Positions 41,574-50,581 of a stretch of 64,000 bases of DNA are shown here, piece by piece. The stretch's first letter is position 1. Each line of letters starts with the position of its first letter. The stretch spans positions 62,001 through 126,000 of the forward strand of contig NZ_RCCA01000004.1 of NCBI RefSeq assembly GCF_003663845.1. The letters run 5' to 3'. This DNA is from Chryseobacterium sp. 7 (GTDB lineage Bacteria > Bacteroidota > Bacteroidia > Flavobacteriales > Weeksellaceae). Below the pieces are notes generated by a model, which did no database searches, was not told the DNA's origin, and saw only the letters and a list, made by a program, of their open reading frames with translations. Both the position numbers and the translations under genes were made by a program.

Positions 41574-43769
41574 TTAGCTGCCTAATTCAAGCTGATTTCT
41601 TACCAATCTGTAATATTCTCCTCTTAAATCTACCAATTCAGCATGGCTTCCTTCTTCTACCACTCTTCCATGATCCAGTACAATGATTTTATCAGCGTGT
41701 CTTACTGTGGAAAGTCGGTGAGCAATAACCACAGCTGTTTTACCTTTAAAGAACTGCTCAAGGTTTTCCATAATCACTTTTTCATTATTGGCATCCAGTG
41801 CAGAAGTAGCTTCATCAAATAAAATGTATTCTGGGGATTTGTAAACAGCTCTGGCAATGAAAAGTCTCTGCTTCTGACCACCGCTTACTCCAACTCCTTC
41901 GTTCCCGATTTTTGTATTGTAGCTTAATGGAAGGCTTTCAATAAAATCTTTGATATTGGCAATTTCTACCGCACGTCTCAGTTTTTGTTTGTCGATATGA
42001 TCTTCACCTACCGCGATGTTATTGGCAATGGTATCGTTGAAAACGTATCCTTCCTGCATTACCACTCCACAATGATCTCTCCAGTATCTTGGAGAAATAT
42101 TTTTCATATTGGTGTTTCCGATTCTGATTTCGCCCTGATCAGGATCATAAAACTTCATCAATAGCTTCAATAGTGTCGTTTTACCGCTTCCGCTGGCTCC
42201 TACAATTGCGGTAGTCTGCTGATAAGGAATGGTAAGGCTTAAATTTTCAAAAACAGGCACATCCGAACCAATATACCGGAATGACATATCTTTGATTTCG
42301 ATATCTCTCTTCGGAACATCCATTACGTATTGTTCATTTTTGTCTTCTTCGTCATCTTTATCATGAATCTCACCTAATCTTTCAAGGGAAATTTTAGCAT
42401 CCTGAGTCTGCTTGATGAAGTCGATAAGCTGCAAAAGCGGGCTGTTCAGCTGCCCGATAATGTACTGAACGGAAAGCATCATCCCTAAAGTAAGATTTCC
42501 GCTTAAAACGAGCTTTGCAGAAAGGAAACTCACCAGTATATCTTTCATCTGGTTGATAAAGTTACCTCCTACAGACTGCCATTGTTCTAGTGAAAGAGAT
42601 TTTATCCTGATTTTAAACAGTTTCACCTGAAGAAATTCCCAGTCCCATCTTTTCTGTTTTTCGGCATTATGCATTTTGATTTCCTGCATTCCGTTGATAA
42701 GCTCAATAACTTTACTCTGTTCCTGAGATACCTGTGAGAATCTTTTATAATCAAGTTCTTTTCTCTTTTTCAGGAAAAAGCTGATCCATCCGATGTACAA
42801 TACTGCTCCAACAAGGTAAACAAGAAATAATCTGTAATCATAAAACAGCAAAACAATACTGAAAATGATAAGGTTTACCAGTGAGAACAATGTATTTAAT
42901 GATGAGCTGGTAAGAAGCTGTTCAATTCTGTGGTGGTCATTAATTCTCTGCATAATATCTCCCGTCATTCTCGTATCAAAGAAACTAATCGGAAGTTTCA
43001 TCAATTTGATAAAGAAATCGGAGATAATGGAAATGTTGATTCTTGCTGAAAGGTGAAGAAGAATCCAGCTTCGTATGGTTTCAATTCCCATTCTTCCCAG
43101 GAATAACATAATCTGTGCAAGTAAAACTACATAGATGAAATTAATATCCTGATTTTGGATCCCGACGTCTACTATACTTTGGGTAAGAAACGGGAAAATA
43201 AGGGAAAGTAAACTTCCTCCCAAAAGGCCAACGGCCAGCTGAATAACAAGCGTTTTATATTTCAAAAGGTATTTGGAAAGAAAAGTAAAGCTGGCTTTAC
43301 TTTCTTCAGCATCAAATTCAGTCTGAAAAAATGCAGGTGTTGTTTCAAGAATCAGGACAATTCCTTCTTCTGTATTTTCGTTGGCATTTTCTCCAATCCA
43401 TGATTTTATGAATTCTTCCCGTGTATAGGTGATCAGTCCGTAACTGGGATCTGAAATATATACTTTGTTGTTTTTATCAATTTTATAAACAACTACAAAG
43501 TGGTTTTTATTCCAGTGTGCAATACAAGGGAAAGGAACTTCTTCTACAAGGGTGTTGAAATCTATTTGGACTCCCATAGAACGGAATCCCAGGTTTTCTG
43601 CTGCATCACTCAGTCCTAAAAGACTGCTTCCTTCACGGGTGGTTTCAGATAGGTTACGAATCTGCTGCAGCGATATACTTTTACCATAATACTTGCTTAC
43701 GATCCTAAGACATGTAGGGCCGCAATCTTTAGTGTCTGGCTGCTTATAAAATGGAAATTTTTTTTTCAA
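41574..43769 (-). CDS. Peptidase C39-containing ABC transporter (PCAT)
   Basis: A 731-residue exporter that cuts double-glycine leaders and pumps the peptide across the inner membrane. C39 domain: catalytic C16 in DTKDCGPTCLR, H90 in WNKNHFVVVY and D107 in ISDPSYGL. Six membrane spans follow (about 165-420), then the ATPase with Walker A GASGSGKTT, signature VSGGQKQRL, Walker B ILFDEATSALD and switch IAHRLSTV. All catalytic motifs are present. The start is TTG at 43769. An ATG at 43782 would come into frame (MSSSFEKKFPFYKQ) if the A9 run just inside the gene had one A fewer. A hairpin lies directly upstream. Confidence 0.93.
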   Translation of the reverse strand: MKKKFPFYKQPDTKDCGPTCLRIVSKYYGKSISLQQIRNLSETTREGSSLLGLSDAAENLGFRSMGVQIDFNTLVEEVPFPCIAHWNKNHFVVVYKIDKNNKVYISDPSYGLITYTREEFIKSWIGENANENTEEGIVLILETTPAFFQTEFDAEESKASFTFLSKYLLKYKTLVIQLAVGLLGGSLLSLIFPFLTQSIVDVGIQNQDINFIYVVLLAQIMLFLGRMGIETIRSWILLHLSARINISIISDFFIKLMKLPISFFDTRMTGDIMQRINDHHRIEQLLTSSSLNTLFSLVNLIIFSIVLLFYDYRLFLVYLVGAVLYIGWISFFLKKRKELDYKRFSQVSQEQSKVIELINGMQEIKMHNAEKQKRWDWEFLQVKLFKIRIKSLSLEQWQSVGGNFINQMKDILVSFLSAKLVLSGNLTLGMMLSVQYIIGQLNSPLLQLIDFIKQTQDAKISLERLGEIHDKDDEEDKNEQYVMDVPKRDIEIKDMSFRYIGSDVPVFENLSLTIPYQQTTAIVGASGSGKTTLLKLLMKFYDPDQGEIRIGNTNMKNISPRYWRDHCGVVMQEGYVFNDTIANNIAVGEDHIDKQKLRRAVEIANIKDFIESLPLSYNTKIGNEGVGVSGGQKQRLFIARAVYKSPEYILFDEATSALDANNEKVIMENLEQFFKGKTAVVIAHRLSTVRHADKIIVLDHGRVVEEGSHAELVDLRGEYYRLVRNQLELGS

Positions 43770-43785
43770 AACTACTACTCATTAT

Positions 43786-43814
43786 AAAATGTCGTCAACA
43801 AATGACGACATTTT
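43786..43814 (-). other. Perfect hairpin between VKOR and PCAT genes
   Basis: AAAATGTCGTC (43786-43796) and GACGACATTTT (43804-43814), an 11-base stem with 7-base loop. The minus-strand tail is only TTTTATAA, so it would be a weak terminator or an attenuator in the 188-base gap between the two genes. On the plus strand its tail is more T-rich, but no plus-strand gene ends here. Confidence 0.6.
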
Positions 43815-43957
43815 TGCTTTAATTCAATTATAATTCAATGAAACGAAACTAAAAATAGTCCCATTTATCACTGTTTTTCTGCTCTTCAGCATCTTTTCAG
43901 ATGGTTATTTTGTTTTTCCTAAGATAGGGATTTTTTTGAATCGGTGGGATTTATTTA

Positions 43958-45472
43958 TTAAATCTCATCATCCTCTATTAATTCATCAATGAAGAATAAA
44001 ATGTCTTCACGATCATACTTGTCCGGGAACTGATACCCATTGATAATAAAGATGGGGGTGAAGCTTAATCCTGCATTGCTGTTTTCCATAGACATTTCCA
44101 CCAATGGATTCAGGTTTTCTGAGGTAACGTTTCCTCCGGAAAGCGCATTGATCTTGCTTTCGTCCTTTGTTTCAAACCATTCTTCTACAGCGTGTAGAAA
44201 TTCTTTTTCAGGTTTGTTGTGGTAGATATGGGTTAAATCTGAAATAAGCTGCGTGTATTTCTCTGGTGCTCTCTCCGGGGTGTAATTGAATCTCATTTGT
44301 AAAGAAATATTATCCGGATATTTCTCCAGAAGACCTTCTGCCAGTTTGTGAGCATCTTTACAGAACCCACAATACGGATTGGAAACAATAGAAATACGAA
44401 GCTTAGCATCTCTTTTCCCTACTGCGAAAGTTTCCGTATCCTGGAATTCGATTTTTTGATTCTGCTCCATCTGATTTTTGAAAAGCTCATAGTTTCTTTT
44501 GAATCTAAGATTTTTCGCATTCGACTTCTGAAGCGTCTCTTTTTGTTCAAGCAACGTGTTGAAATAAATAATTGCCGAGAAAACAAGTGCCCATAGAATA
44601 ACTGTCAATAGGAGAGCTCCAATACTGAAAGAAAAATTTTGGAAGAATAAGCTGCTGATTACTAACTGCCCTGCAAGGATTGAAATAATCAAAAGGCATA
44701 CTCTACAAAATGTCTTTTCTACAAAAGCCTGAATATATAGAGAATATCCTATTGCCAGTACAGAAACGAATGTAAAACCTTTTACAATATAAGCTGTAGT
44801 TGGTAAGAACAGTCCTAATATAGCAAGTCCGGCAAAATAGATCAGGGAGAAATCTGCAAATTTTAATCCTAAAATACTGGTTTTATCCTGCTTGATGATT
44901 TTATCGCATGAGTTGACAGTCTGGCTTGCTGCAGCGCCGCCGCCTCCACAAATACTTCCGATAACGGTAGAGGTGTTTCCAAATTTCTGATTGAAAATTT
45001 CCAGGGAAATATAAACTCCGGCCAAAGAAAGAAGATTGAAGATGGCTTCATAAACAGTCTGGCTGATGAGTGAATAAGCTAGAACGGCTGCAAAAATAAT
45101 ATAAAGAACCGGCTTAAAATTAAATGCGAGCTTACTTTCGGCATTTTCCGTTTTTTCAAACAGCAGTACAAAATCTGTTGACTTGGTATAAAGTTCCTCT
45201 TTGCCGAAGGTTTTTGCTTTTTCTGAATATACTGAATAATTGGTTCCTGACTTTTTTATAAGGGAAAATGAGTTTTCAACAATTGCAATAAATTCTTCCG
45301 GAAGTTCATCCCAATATTCTTTGTCGAGTTCATAAGCATCATTTTTTACTCCCATAAAGTTAAGCGTATCACTAAAAGCCAGTGCAGATGGGTAATTGGG
45401 ATGGGAGTTGAACTGGAAAATGAACTCCTGTTTATCGAGTTTTAGATGGTTGATTAGTTTGTCAAAAATCAT
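43958..45472 (-). CDS. VKOR-thioredoxin disulfide-forming membrane protein with C39-like N-terminus
   Basis: A 504-residue fusion. Residues 1-110 resemble a C39 peptidase domain without catalytic cysteine (FNSHPNYPSALAFSDTLNFM). Residues 120-300 are a vitamin K epoxide reductase domain of several spans, with loop cysteines C175 and C189 (SICGGG, NSCDKI) and the CxxC C256/C259 (FCRVCL). Residues 345-504 are a DsbA/thioredoxin-like domain with NPYCGFCKDAH (C368, C371) and cis-Pro in SFTPIFIING. VKOR hands electrons from thioredoxin to quinone, so it makes disulfides outside the cytosol. In this locus the likely client is the six-cysteine peptide. It is the first gene of the minus-strand operon. 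Confidence 0.92.
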   Translation of the reverse strand: MIFDKLINHLKLDKQEFIFQFNSHPNYPSALAFSDTLNFMGVKNDAYELDKEYWDELPEEFIAIVENSFSLIKKSGTNYSVYSEKAKTFGKEELYTKSTDFVLLFEKTENAESKLAFNFKPVLYIIFAAVLAYSLISQTVYEAIFNLLSLAGVYISLEIFNQKFGNTSTVIGSICGGGGAAASQTVNSCDKIIKQDKTSILGLKFADFSLIYFAGLAILGLFLPTTAYIVKGFTFVSVLAIGYSLYIQAFVEKTFCRVCLLIISILAGQLVISSLFFQNFSFSIGALLLTVILWALVFSAIIYFNTLLEQKETLQKSNAKNLRFKRNYELFKNQMEQNQKIEFQDTETFAVGKRDAKLRISIVSNPYCGFCKDAHKLAEGLLEKYPDNISLQMRFNYTPERAPEKYTQLISDLTHIYHNKPEKEFLHAVEEWFETKDESKINALSGGNVTSENLNPLVEMSMENSNAGLSFTPIFIINGYQFPDKYDREDILFFIDELIEDDEI

Positions 45473-45486
45473 ATTAATATTTTTAT

Positions 45487-45516
45487 CTAAAATACACAGA
45501 TGTTTTAAATATACAA
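45487..45516 (-). promoter_or_regulatory. Promoter of the peptide-export operon
   Basis: On the minus strand, TTG (45516-45514), exactly 19 bases, then TATTTTAG (45494-45487). This matches TAnnTTTG except for one base. It lies 14 bases before the VKOR gene start codon. Confidence 0.65.
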
Positions 45517-46110
45517 AAATTTTTTTCTTTTATTAGTGAGATATAGATGGTTGTTGGTGGATTTTATTTGATCTTCAGTATTTTATTTTATGAAACTTGA
45601 ATTTAAGAGTTCACTGTAAAGTAGAGACTTTCTCTGAAAACAGCATATTTTTCAGAGTTGTTTTGCTGGAAAATAATGAGAAGTATTTCTGAAAATGTAA
45701 GATTTTCATATGTATAGTTTCTAGTAATATAAGCAAGATTTCCCTTTAGCAGATATTTTTGAATTTTAAGATATATTTCCTTGCTCTGTTCTCAAAAAAT
45801 AATCAAAAATTTTGTCATTTTTTAATCAGAAAGCTGCTGATTTTTTTGACACTTAAATTTTAGAAATATGTCATAAAATTGAGTGAATAACTCCAATTTT
45901 AAAATTAGTGAAATATTGAAAAAATAGAATATTATCTATTTAAACATTTGTTTAATTTTATGGATATTTAATAGTTTTCATGTTATTTAAACGATGTTTT
46001 TATACTAAATAGGTATTTTGGTTGCGATTTGTCATATTGGGATATGAACTCAAAAAAACATAAAAAATCATAAAGTTTTCTTAAAGTTTTAAAAAAGGAT
46101 GGAAATGTTT
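45517..46110. other. Long AT-rich non-coding region upstream of the VKOR gene
   Basis: About 590 bases with no open frame of convincing length on either strand and no clear repeat. Together with the candidate small RNA at its right end it makes the longest gene-free gap before the rRNA region. No second double-glycine peptide was found in it. Confidence 0.5.
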
Positions 46111-46139
46111 TTGTATTTATAAAATATATTGTACTTTTA
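46111..46139 (+). promoter_or_regulatory. Promoter of a candidate small RNA
   Basis: TTG (46111-46113), 18 bases, then TACTTTTA (46132-46139), one base off TAnnTTTG. There is no coding sequence downstream on this strand, but a strong terminator lies 60 bases further on. Confidence 0.55.
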
Positions 46140-46143
46140 CATC

Positions 46144-46233
46144 GCCTTGAATGAGGGAACAAGTCAAGGTAATAAATTTTTTTTCATCATTTGTGTTTTT
46201 AGAATCGTATCGCCTGATACGATTCTTTTTTTA
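46144..46233 (+). ncRNA. Candidate small RNA of about 90 bases
   Basis: The stretch between the promoter above and the terminator at 46201-46233 would give an RNA of about 90 bases. Its 5' part folds into CCTTGA (46145-46150) and TCAAGG (46164-46169) around ATGAGGGAACAAG; a single-stranded U-rich linker follows; the 3' end is the terminator hairpin. The only possible open frame inside reads through the terminator and is unconvincing. I cannot assign it to a known RNA family. Confidence 0.5.
46201..46233 (+). terminator. Strong intrinsic terminator, plus strand
   Basis: AGAATCGTATC (46201-46211) and GATACGATTCT (46216-46226), a perfect 11-base stem with GCCT loop and a T8 tail. The minus-strand side is A-rich after the stem, so it serves a plus-strand transcript although no plus-strand gene lies upstream for 6 kb. 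Confidence 0.85.
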
Positions 46234-47319
46234 TGCTTTCTCATAATTTAAAAGAAGATCTATAAAGTAAGAATATGTTACAGAACCTTCCTGCTGATTA
46301 CTTTTCAGAAATAAATTATTGGTGAGTCCAAAGAAATCATCCAGCCATCCCTGATGACGGAAAATAAAGCTCTTTTCATAAGCACGGTCTCTTTTCATAC
46401 CGGGAGAATAATGATGAAGAACATTCTTTACAAACTCCGGATCTTCTTCCACAATGAATCTTAAAAGACTTTTTAAAGTAAAAAATTCAGTACTGTATCT
46501 CAATTCCAAATTATTGGAATGAGCACCTATCAAATACCCTACAAAATTAGCTTCCTGCTCTCTGGCAAAACCTAATTGATGAGAACTTTCATGAGCTGTA
46601 GTAAAAGGGATGAAGGTATGGGGAAGCTCAGAGTTATACTGGGCTTCTGCGGTAAAAGGATTATAATAGCCCAAAATTCCTGTAAAATTCATTACATTTT
46701 TGAATAAACTAGGTTTAATATCCAGAATCTGTGGTGCTTTTTTACCCGAGATATAAGACGGCAGTTTGGCCTGCTGGTGCAGAATCTCCTTTTGTATAAA
46801 AGTAAGGTTCGTAATGATAAATATTCCATTGCGGTCTTCATGTACGGCCTGACGTGTTGCTTTGCATTTTTCAAGATATATAATAGCAAGCTTTTTTGCT
46901 TTTTCTATATCCGGTTCTTTCTGGCTGGTCAATTTTTTTATAATCGGGGTTTGAAAGTACAGCATGCCCCAAAAAATTTGATAGATAAAATAAAATGCAT
47001 TGATGATCATCAGAATTCTGAGTAAAGACTGATGCCTTCTGTTCTTTCTGAATAAAGTAACTATATAATATAAGAGGAAAGCTCCCAGTATAATATAGAG
47101 AAGATCTCCCACGGAAAACGGAACCCAGCTGAACAGCATCTGGTGTATTCCTTTTTGAAGTTCGAAAAAATTCTCAAAAAAAGAAATCATTATTCCGGAT
47201 TTTGAGAAGACATAGAACAAAAGAAATTGGGCAAGTAATACACCTGCCCAAAATCTTTTCTTTTTATATATTGTTTTTGTATTAATGACCACTGCCTTTA
47301 GATATTTTATCAAGATCAA
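46231..47319 (-). CDS. DUF3810 membrane protein with HExxH metalloprotease-like motif
   Basis: A 362-residue protein with three N-terminal membrane spans and a soluble domain that carries TAHESSHQLGFAREQEANFV: an H-E-x-x-H motif with a downstream E, as in zincin-type metallopeptidases. This is the DUF3810 family, whose activity is unproven. The ATG at 47319 overlaps the sugar-transporter gene by 38 bases; a GTG at 47292 is an alternative start that shortens the overlap. It is the last gene of a minus-strand operon. Confidence 0.85.
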   Translation of the reverse strand: MILIKYLKAVVINTKTIYKKKRFWAGVLLAQFLLFYVFSKSGIMISFFENFFELQKGIHQMLFSWVPFSVGDLLYIILGAFLLYYIVTLFRKNRRHQSLLRILMIINAFYFIYQIFWGMLYFQTPIIKKLTSQKEPDIEKAKKLAIIYLEKCKATRQAVHEDRNGIFIITNLTFIQKEILHQQAKLPSYISGKKAPQILDIKPSLFKNVMNFTGILGYYNPFTAEAQYNSELPHTFIPFTTAHESSHQLGFAREQEANFVGYLIGAHSNNLELRYSTEFFTLKSLLRFIVEEDPEFVKNVLHHYSPGMKRDRAYEKSFIFRHQGWLDDFFGLTNNLFLKSNQQEGSVTYSYFIDLLLNYEKA

Positions 47320-48727
47320 TGCCCTGAGCTTTTAGAATCCCGGTTACACGGATCGCATAGAATGCAAGATAAGCAAAACAAATAACCCCCACGATATAAC
47401 TAAAGTGAATATTAATAAGATCTGCAATATAACCTTGGATAAAGCTTACAATACCTCCACCCATAATCATCATAATAAGATATCCGGAACCCTGGTTGGT
47501 ATGCTTTCCAAGCCCGTTGATTGCCAATGCGAAGATACATGGCCATAGCGTGGAGCAGAAAAGACCTACACTGGTAAATGCATATACAGATACCATTCCT
47601 GTAGTAAACATTCCTGTTAATAAAGCTGTAATCCCTGCTAAAGAGAAAATCAGAAGCATTCTTGCCGGGTTTCCTTTACTTAAAATATCACAGATAATCA
47701 TAGCAATAATGATAAATCCATATACATAGAAAGGAGAAAGATCATGCTTAGCAATGGCGTTTACAAATAAAAATACACCAAATGCAAGATAAGGAGCTAA
47801 GAATCTTAAGATTTTTTTGAAGCCCGCATTCACGTCAAATGCCTCTACGGCACCTGTCCAACGGCCAATCATTAATGAAGCCCAGTATAAAGAGATATAA
47901 GGTGCTACATCTTTTGTTTCAAACCCTAAATTCTTTTCCATATAAGCAGGAAGGTTACTCGCTGTGGAAACTTCCACTCCTACATAAACGAAGATTGCGA
48001 TCATTCCCATGACCAATTGAGGATACTGGAAAGCCGATGTTCTGTGTTCTCCCAAAGTTTTATCATCTGTGTTCTCCGTGTTAGTAGGAGTTACAGCTGG
48101 AAGAGACGAGAATTTAAGCATCAGAGCTACAAGAGCGAAAGCGGCTCCTAATATAAGATAAGGTACTTTCACACTTTCTATACTCGCTTCTGTGTTACCA
48201 GCGCTGGCAGAACCAAAAATAGCAAACGCTACAATAAGCGGTCCTATGGTAGTTCCTAAATTGTTGATACCACCTGCCATCGTTAATCGCTGAGATCCGG
48301 TTTCCGTAGGACCTACCTCAATAGCAAGCGGATTGGCCACAATCTGCTGAAGAGAGAATCCTAAACCTACAATAAATAATCCGGAGATCATTAAAGGGAA
48401 AGAATGCATATTGGCAGCCGGATAAAACAGTAAAGTTCCCATTGCGGAAATAAGAAGTCCCACAATAAGACCGTTTTTGTACCCGATTTTATTGATCAAA
48501 TCCTGTTTCAGGCTCTTTGATACAAGCATATAAATTAAAGAACCTACAGTATACGCTACATAAAAGCATATCTGTACAAGCATACTTTCAGTTTGGGATA
48601 AATTGAAGGCTTTTTGAAAAACAGGGATCAGAATATCATTACTGGCTGCTACGAATCCCCAAAAGAAGAATACGGTAACCAACGGAATGAATTGAGCCCA
48701 ATTGGTTTGTTTAGAATAATTTGACAT
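47282..48727 (-). CDS. Sugar MFS transporter, FucP/GluP family
   Basis: A 481-residue major facilitator with twelve spans of the fucose/glucose-galactose type. Characteristic segments are FFFWGFVAASNDILIPVFQK, GLGFSLQQIVANPLAIEVGP and SGYLIMMIMGGGIVSFIQGY. Start at 48727 (MSNYSKQTNWAQFIPLVTVF); an upstream in-frame start at 48751 would add 8 residues. It imports a sugar by proton symport; which sugar cannot be told. Its 3' end overlaps the DUF3810 gene. Confidence 0.9.
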   Translation of the reverse strand: MSNYSKQTNWAQFIPLVTVFFFWGFVAASNDILIPVFQKAFNLSQTESMLVQICFYVAYTVGSLIYMLVSKSLKQDLINKIGYKNGLIVGLLISAMGTLLFYPAANMHSFPLMISGLFIVGLGFSLQQIVANPLAIEVGPTETGSQRLTMAGGINNLGTTIGPLIVAFAIFGSASAGNTEASIESVKVPYLILGAAFALVALMLKFSSLPAVTPTNTENTDDKTLGEHRTSAFQYPQLVMGMIAIFVYVGVEVSTASNLPAYMEKNLGFETKDVAPYISLYWASLMIGRWTGAVEAFDVNAGFKKILRFLAPYLAFGVFLFVNAIAKHDLSPFYVYGFIIIAMIICDILSKGNPARMLLIFSLAGITALLTGMFTTGMVSVYAFTSVGLFCSTLWPCIFALAINGLGKHTNQGSGYLIMMIMGGGIVSFIQGYIADLINIHFSYIVGVICFAYLAFYAIRVTGILKAQGIDLDKISKGSGH

Positions 48728-48757
48728 ATTTATTATAGATTTCACAAACAAATATAA

Positions 48758-49495
48758 CTATTTCCTTTCAACGGAATACCTGATTAAGGTTTTTTTTATT
48801 GTCTCATAAGCCTCTGCCTTTAAGTCTTTAGGCGAATCTGTAGGCTCAATGATTCCGTTGAAGTACACCTTTACTCTTCCAGGATAGCCTTTTGAGTTTT
48901 CAAAAGGGAACATTTCCTTGAGTCCCACAAAGGTATAAACAGCTATAGGAGAATGATGTTTCGAAGAAAGCATGAAGGCACCGTCTTTGAAATCATCCAG
49001 GATAATAGAAGTGTCGTCCGGCACACCGCCTTCCGGAAAAAGGGCAATACTGTTACCTTCTTCCATCTTTTCTGCACATCTTCGGTAAACATCTGCACGG
49101 CTTTTTGCGCTCGCCCTGTCTACCATTACACATATCCTTTTATATATAGTTCCGAAAATAGGAATCTTTACCAGTTCTTTTTTTCCTACAAAACAAATCG
49201 GGTGATTCGGAAACAGAATACAAACAAGCATAATATCCATAATGGAAGTATGATTGGATATAAATACATATGGTATGTCCTTATCTTTTTCCTGTTCCGA
49301 AAGCTTAATCAGGTCATACCTGAAGCCCATTCCGTAGAACATTCCGAAACACCAGAGTCTTACAAGTTTATACCCGTATTTATAATGCTTTTTATTAAAG
49401 GATAAAATATAGACTGGGATTCCGATAATAACCGTCAGAAAAAAAGCCAGCAGCAGCAGCCAGAATCTCCAGAGATAATTTAAAATTTTTGTCAC
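48758..49495 (-). CDS. 1-acyl-sn-glycerol-3-phosphate acyltransferase (PlsC-like)
   Basis: A 245-residue membrane-bound acyltransferase that makes phosphatidic acid. Catalytic motif NHTSIMD (H-x4-D) and the acceptor-binding FPEGG are present, with VGKKELVKIPIFGTIYKRIC between. The N-terminus has a membrane span (RFWLLLLAFFLTVIIGIPVY). It begins 3 bases after the GtrA-like gene and ends 30 bases before the transporter. Confidence 0.92.
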   Translation of the reverse strand: MTKILNYLWRFWLLLLAFFLTVIIGIPVYILSFNKKHYKYGYKLVRLWCFGMFYGMGFRYDLIKLSEQEKDKDIPYVFISNHTSIMDIMLVCILFPNHPICFVGKKELVKIPIFGTIYKRICVMVDRASAKSRADVYRRCAEKMEEGNSIALFPEGGVPDDTSIILDDFKDGAFMLSSKHHSPIAVYTFVGLKEMFPFENSKGYPGRVKVYFNGIIEPTDSPKDLKAEAYETIKKTLIRYSVERK

Positions 49496-49498
49496 AGC

Positions 49499-49957
49499 TT
49501 AACCGTTAAAAATTACTTTCTTCTTGATAGAATAATTCAGGATGGAAACCAGCACAATTGCGGCAATTTTACTGATCATTTCCGGGCTCAAGGTATAAAA
49601 AATTAAATTGATATTATCTTTAAATACGAAACTGTAGAATATCTGGAAGAAACCTAAGCTAAGCAGAGTGGAAAAGAAAGATACCACCATAAAATAAGCA
49701 AACTCTTTTCTTTTGGAATGCTTTCCTCTTTCGAATACAAACCATATGCTCAGAAAGTAGTTGGTGATAATCCCGCAACTGGTAGAAAAGATGTTACTTA
49801 AAGGATAATGTATACCATAGAAGTTAGTCTCCCTTGCGAAAAAATGAGGAAGGTAGGTGCTGAAAATTTTAAAGCTGCCTATTTCTACAATAGCGCTTAG
49901 CCCTCCTGCAATAATGAAGAACAAAACCTGTTTCTGACGTATGAGTATTTCTTTCAT
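49499..49957 (-). CDS. GtrA-family membrane protein
   Basis: A 152-residue protein with four membrane spans, of the GtrA/DPMS1 type. Conserved features include FFIIAGGLSAIVEIGSFKIF near the start and TNYFLSIWFVFERGKHSKRK in the middle. The family helps move lipid-linked sugars or anchors glycosyltransferases. It is the first gene of the minus-strand operon with plsC, the transporter and DUF3810. Confidence 0.88.
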   Translation of the reverse strand: MKEILIRQKQVLFFIIAGGLSAIVEIGSFKIFSTYLPHFFARETNFYGIHYPLSNIFSTSCGIITNYFLSIWFVFERGKHSKRKEFAYFMVVSFFSTLLSLGFFQIFYSFVFKDNINLIFYTLSPEMISKIAAIVLVSILNYSIKKKVIFNG

Positions 49958-50317
49958 TCAATTTTAATCTAAAAAATATTTGTACATATTGTGTAAATAA
50001 TGAAATAGTTGCTATCTAGTGATGTAAATAGATTATTATATTTTCTGTTATTAATATTTGTTTTAAAATGTCAAAAATTACAGAACTTCACAATACGATG
50101 GTGCAAATTTATAACTATATGTTAAACACTGAAAAAAGTTGTTAAAATATTTTTTTTAATAAAAATTATTTCTAATTTTAATATTCAGAATGATGTAATA
50201 AAGACCTGATAATAAATTCATTTTCAACTCCTTGTGTTGATGGTTTTTTCTATCTTGTAGTGCGGTATTAAGCGCATATACTCCAACATTTTATGACCAA
50301 TTATTAATAATATTTGT
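49958..50317. other. AT-rich divergent intergenic region
   Basis: About 360 bases between the GtrA-like (minus) and the 87-aa (plus) genes. It should hold both promoters, but no full consensus pair was found. TGCGGTATTAAGCGCA (50259-50274) is a weak palindrome with 4-base ends. Nothing else stands out. Confidence 0.45.
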
Positions 50318-50581
50318 ATGAAAAGTCAAAACAAATACAGAAAATTCCAGCTTCAACAGAAAAATATTGAGGCTCTTGAGAAAGAAAATTCCCGCTTCAA
50401 AAGAGTGTATTCCGAATATGAAAATATGTCAAACGAATTGTGGAATCTTGAAAACTCCAAAGGAGAACCCGTGCCCGATGATTTTATCAATGCAATGGTA
50501 TTACAGACTTCCTATCTGGAAGATGAAATAGAAGATTGGCTGATACAGTTCAACGAAAAAAAAACACAAATTAAACATTAA
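50318..50581 (+). CDS. Small coiled-coil protein of unknown function
   Basis: An 87-residue hydrophilic protein. The first half, QLQQKNIEALEKENSRFKRV, has heptad-like spacing; then YSEYENMSNELWNLENSKGE and a C-terminal helix with YLEDEIEDWLIQF. I recognise no family. Its frame, codon use and ATG look genuine. It probably forms dimers or binds a partner through the coiled coil. It is 85 bases before the kinase-like gene. Confidence 0.7.
   Translation: MKSQNKYRKFQLQQKNIEALEKENSRFKRVYSEYENMSNELWNLENSKGEPVPDDFINAMVLQTSYLEDEIEDWLIQFNEKKTQIKH

Noticed and set aside
46231-47319. Antisense pairing of the small RNA with the DUF3810 gene
   Set aside because: The candidate RNA ends at the DUF3810 stop codon and hardly overlaps it, so cis-antisense control is unlikely.
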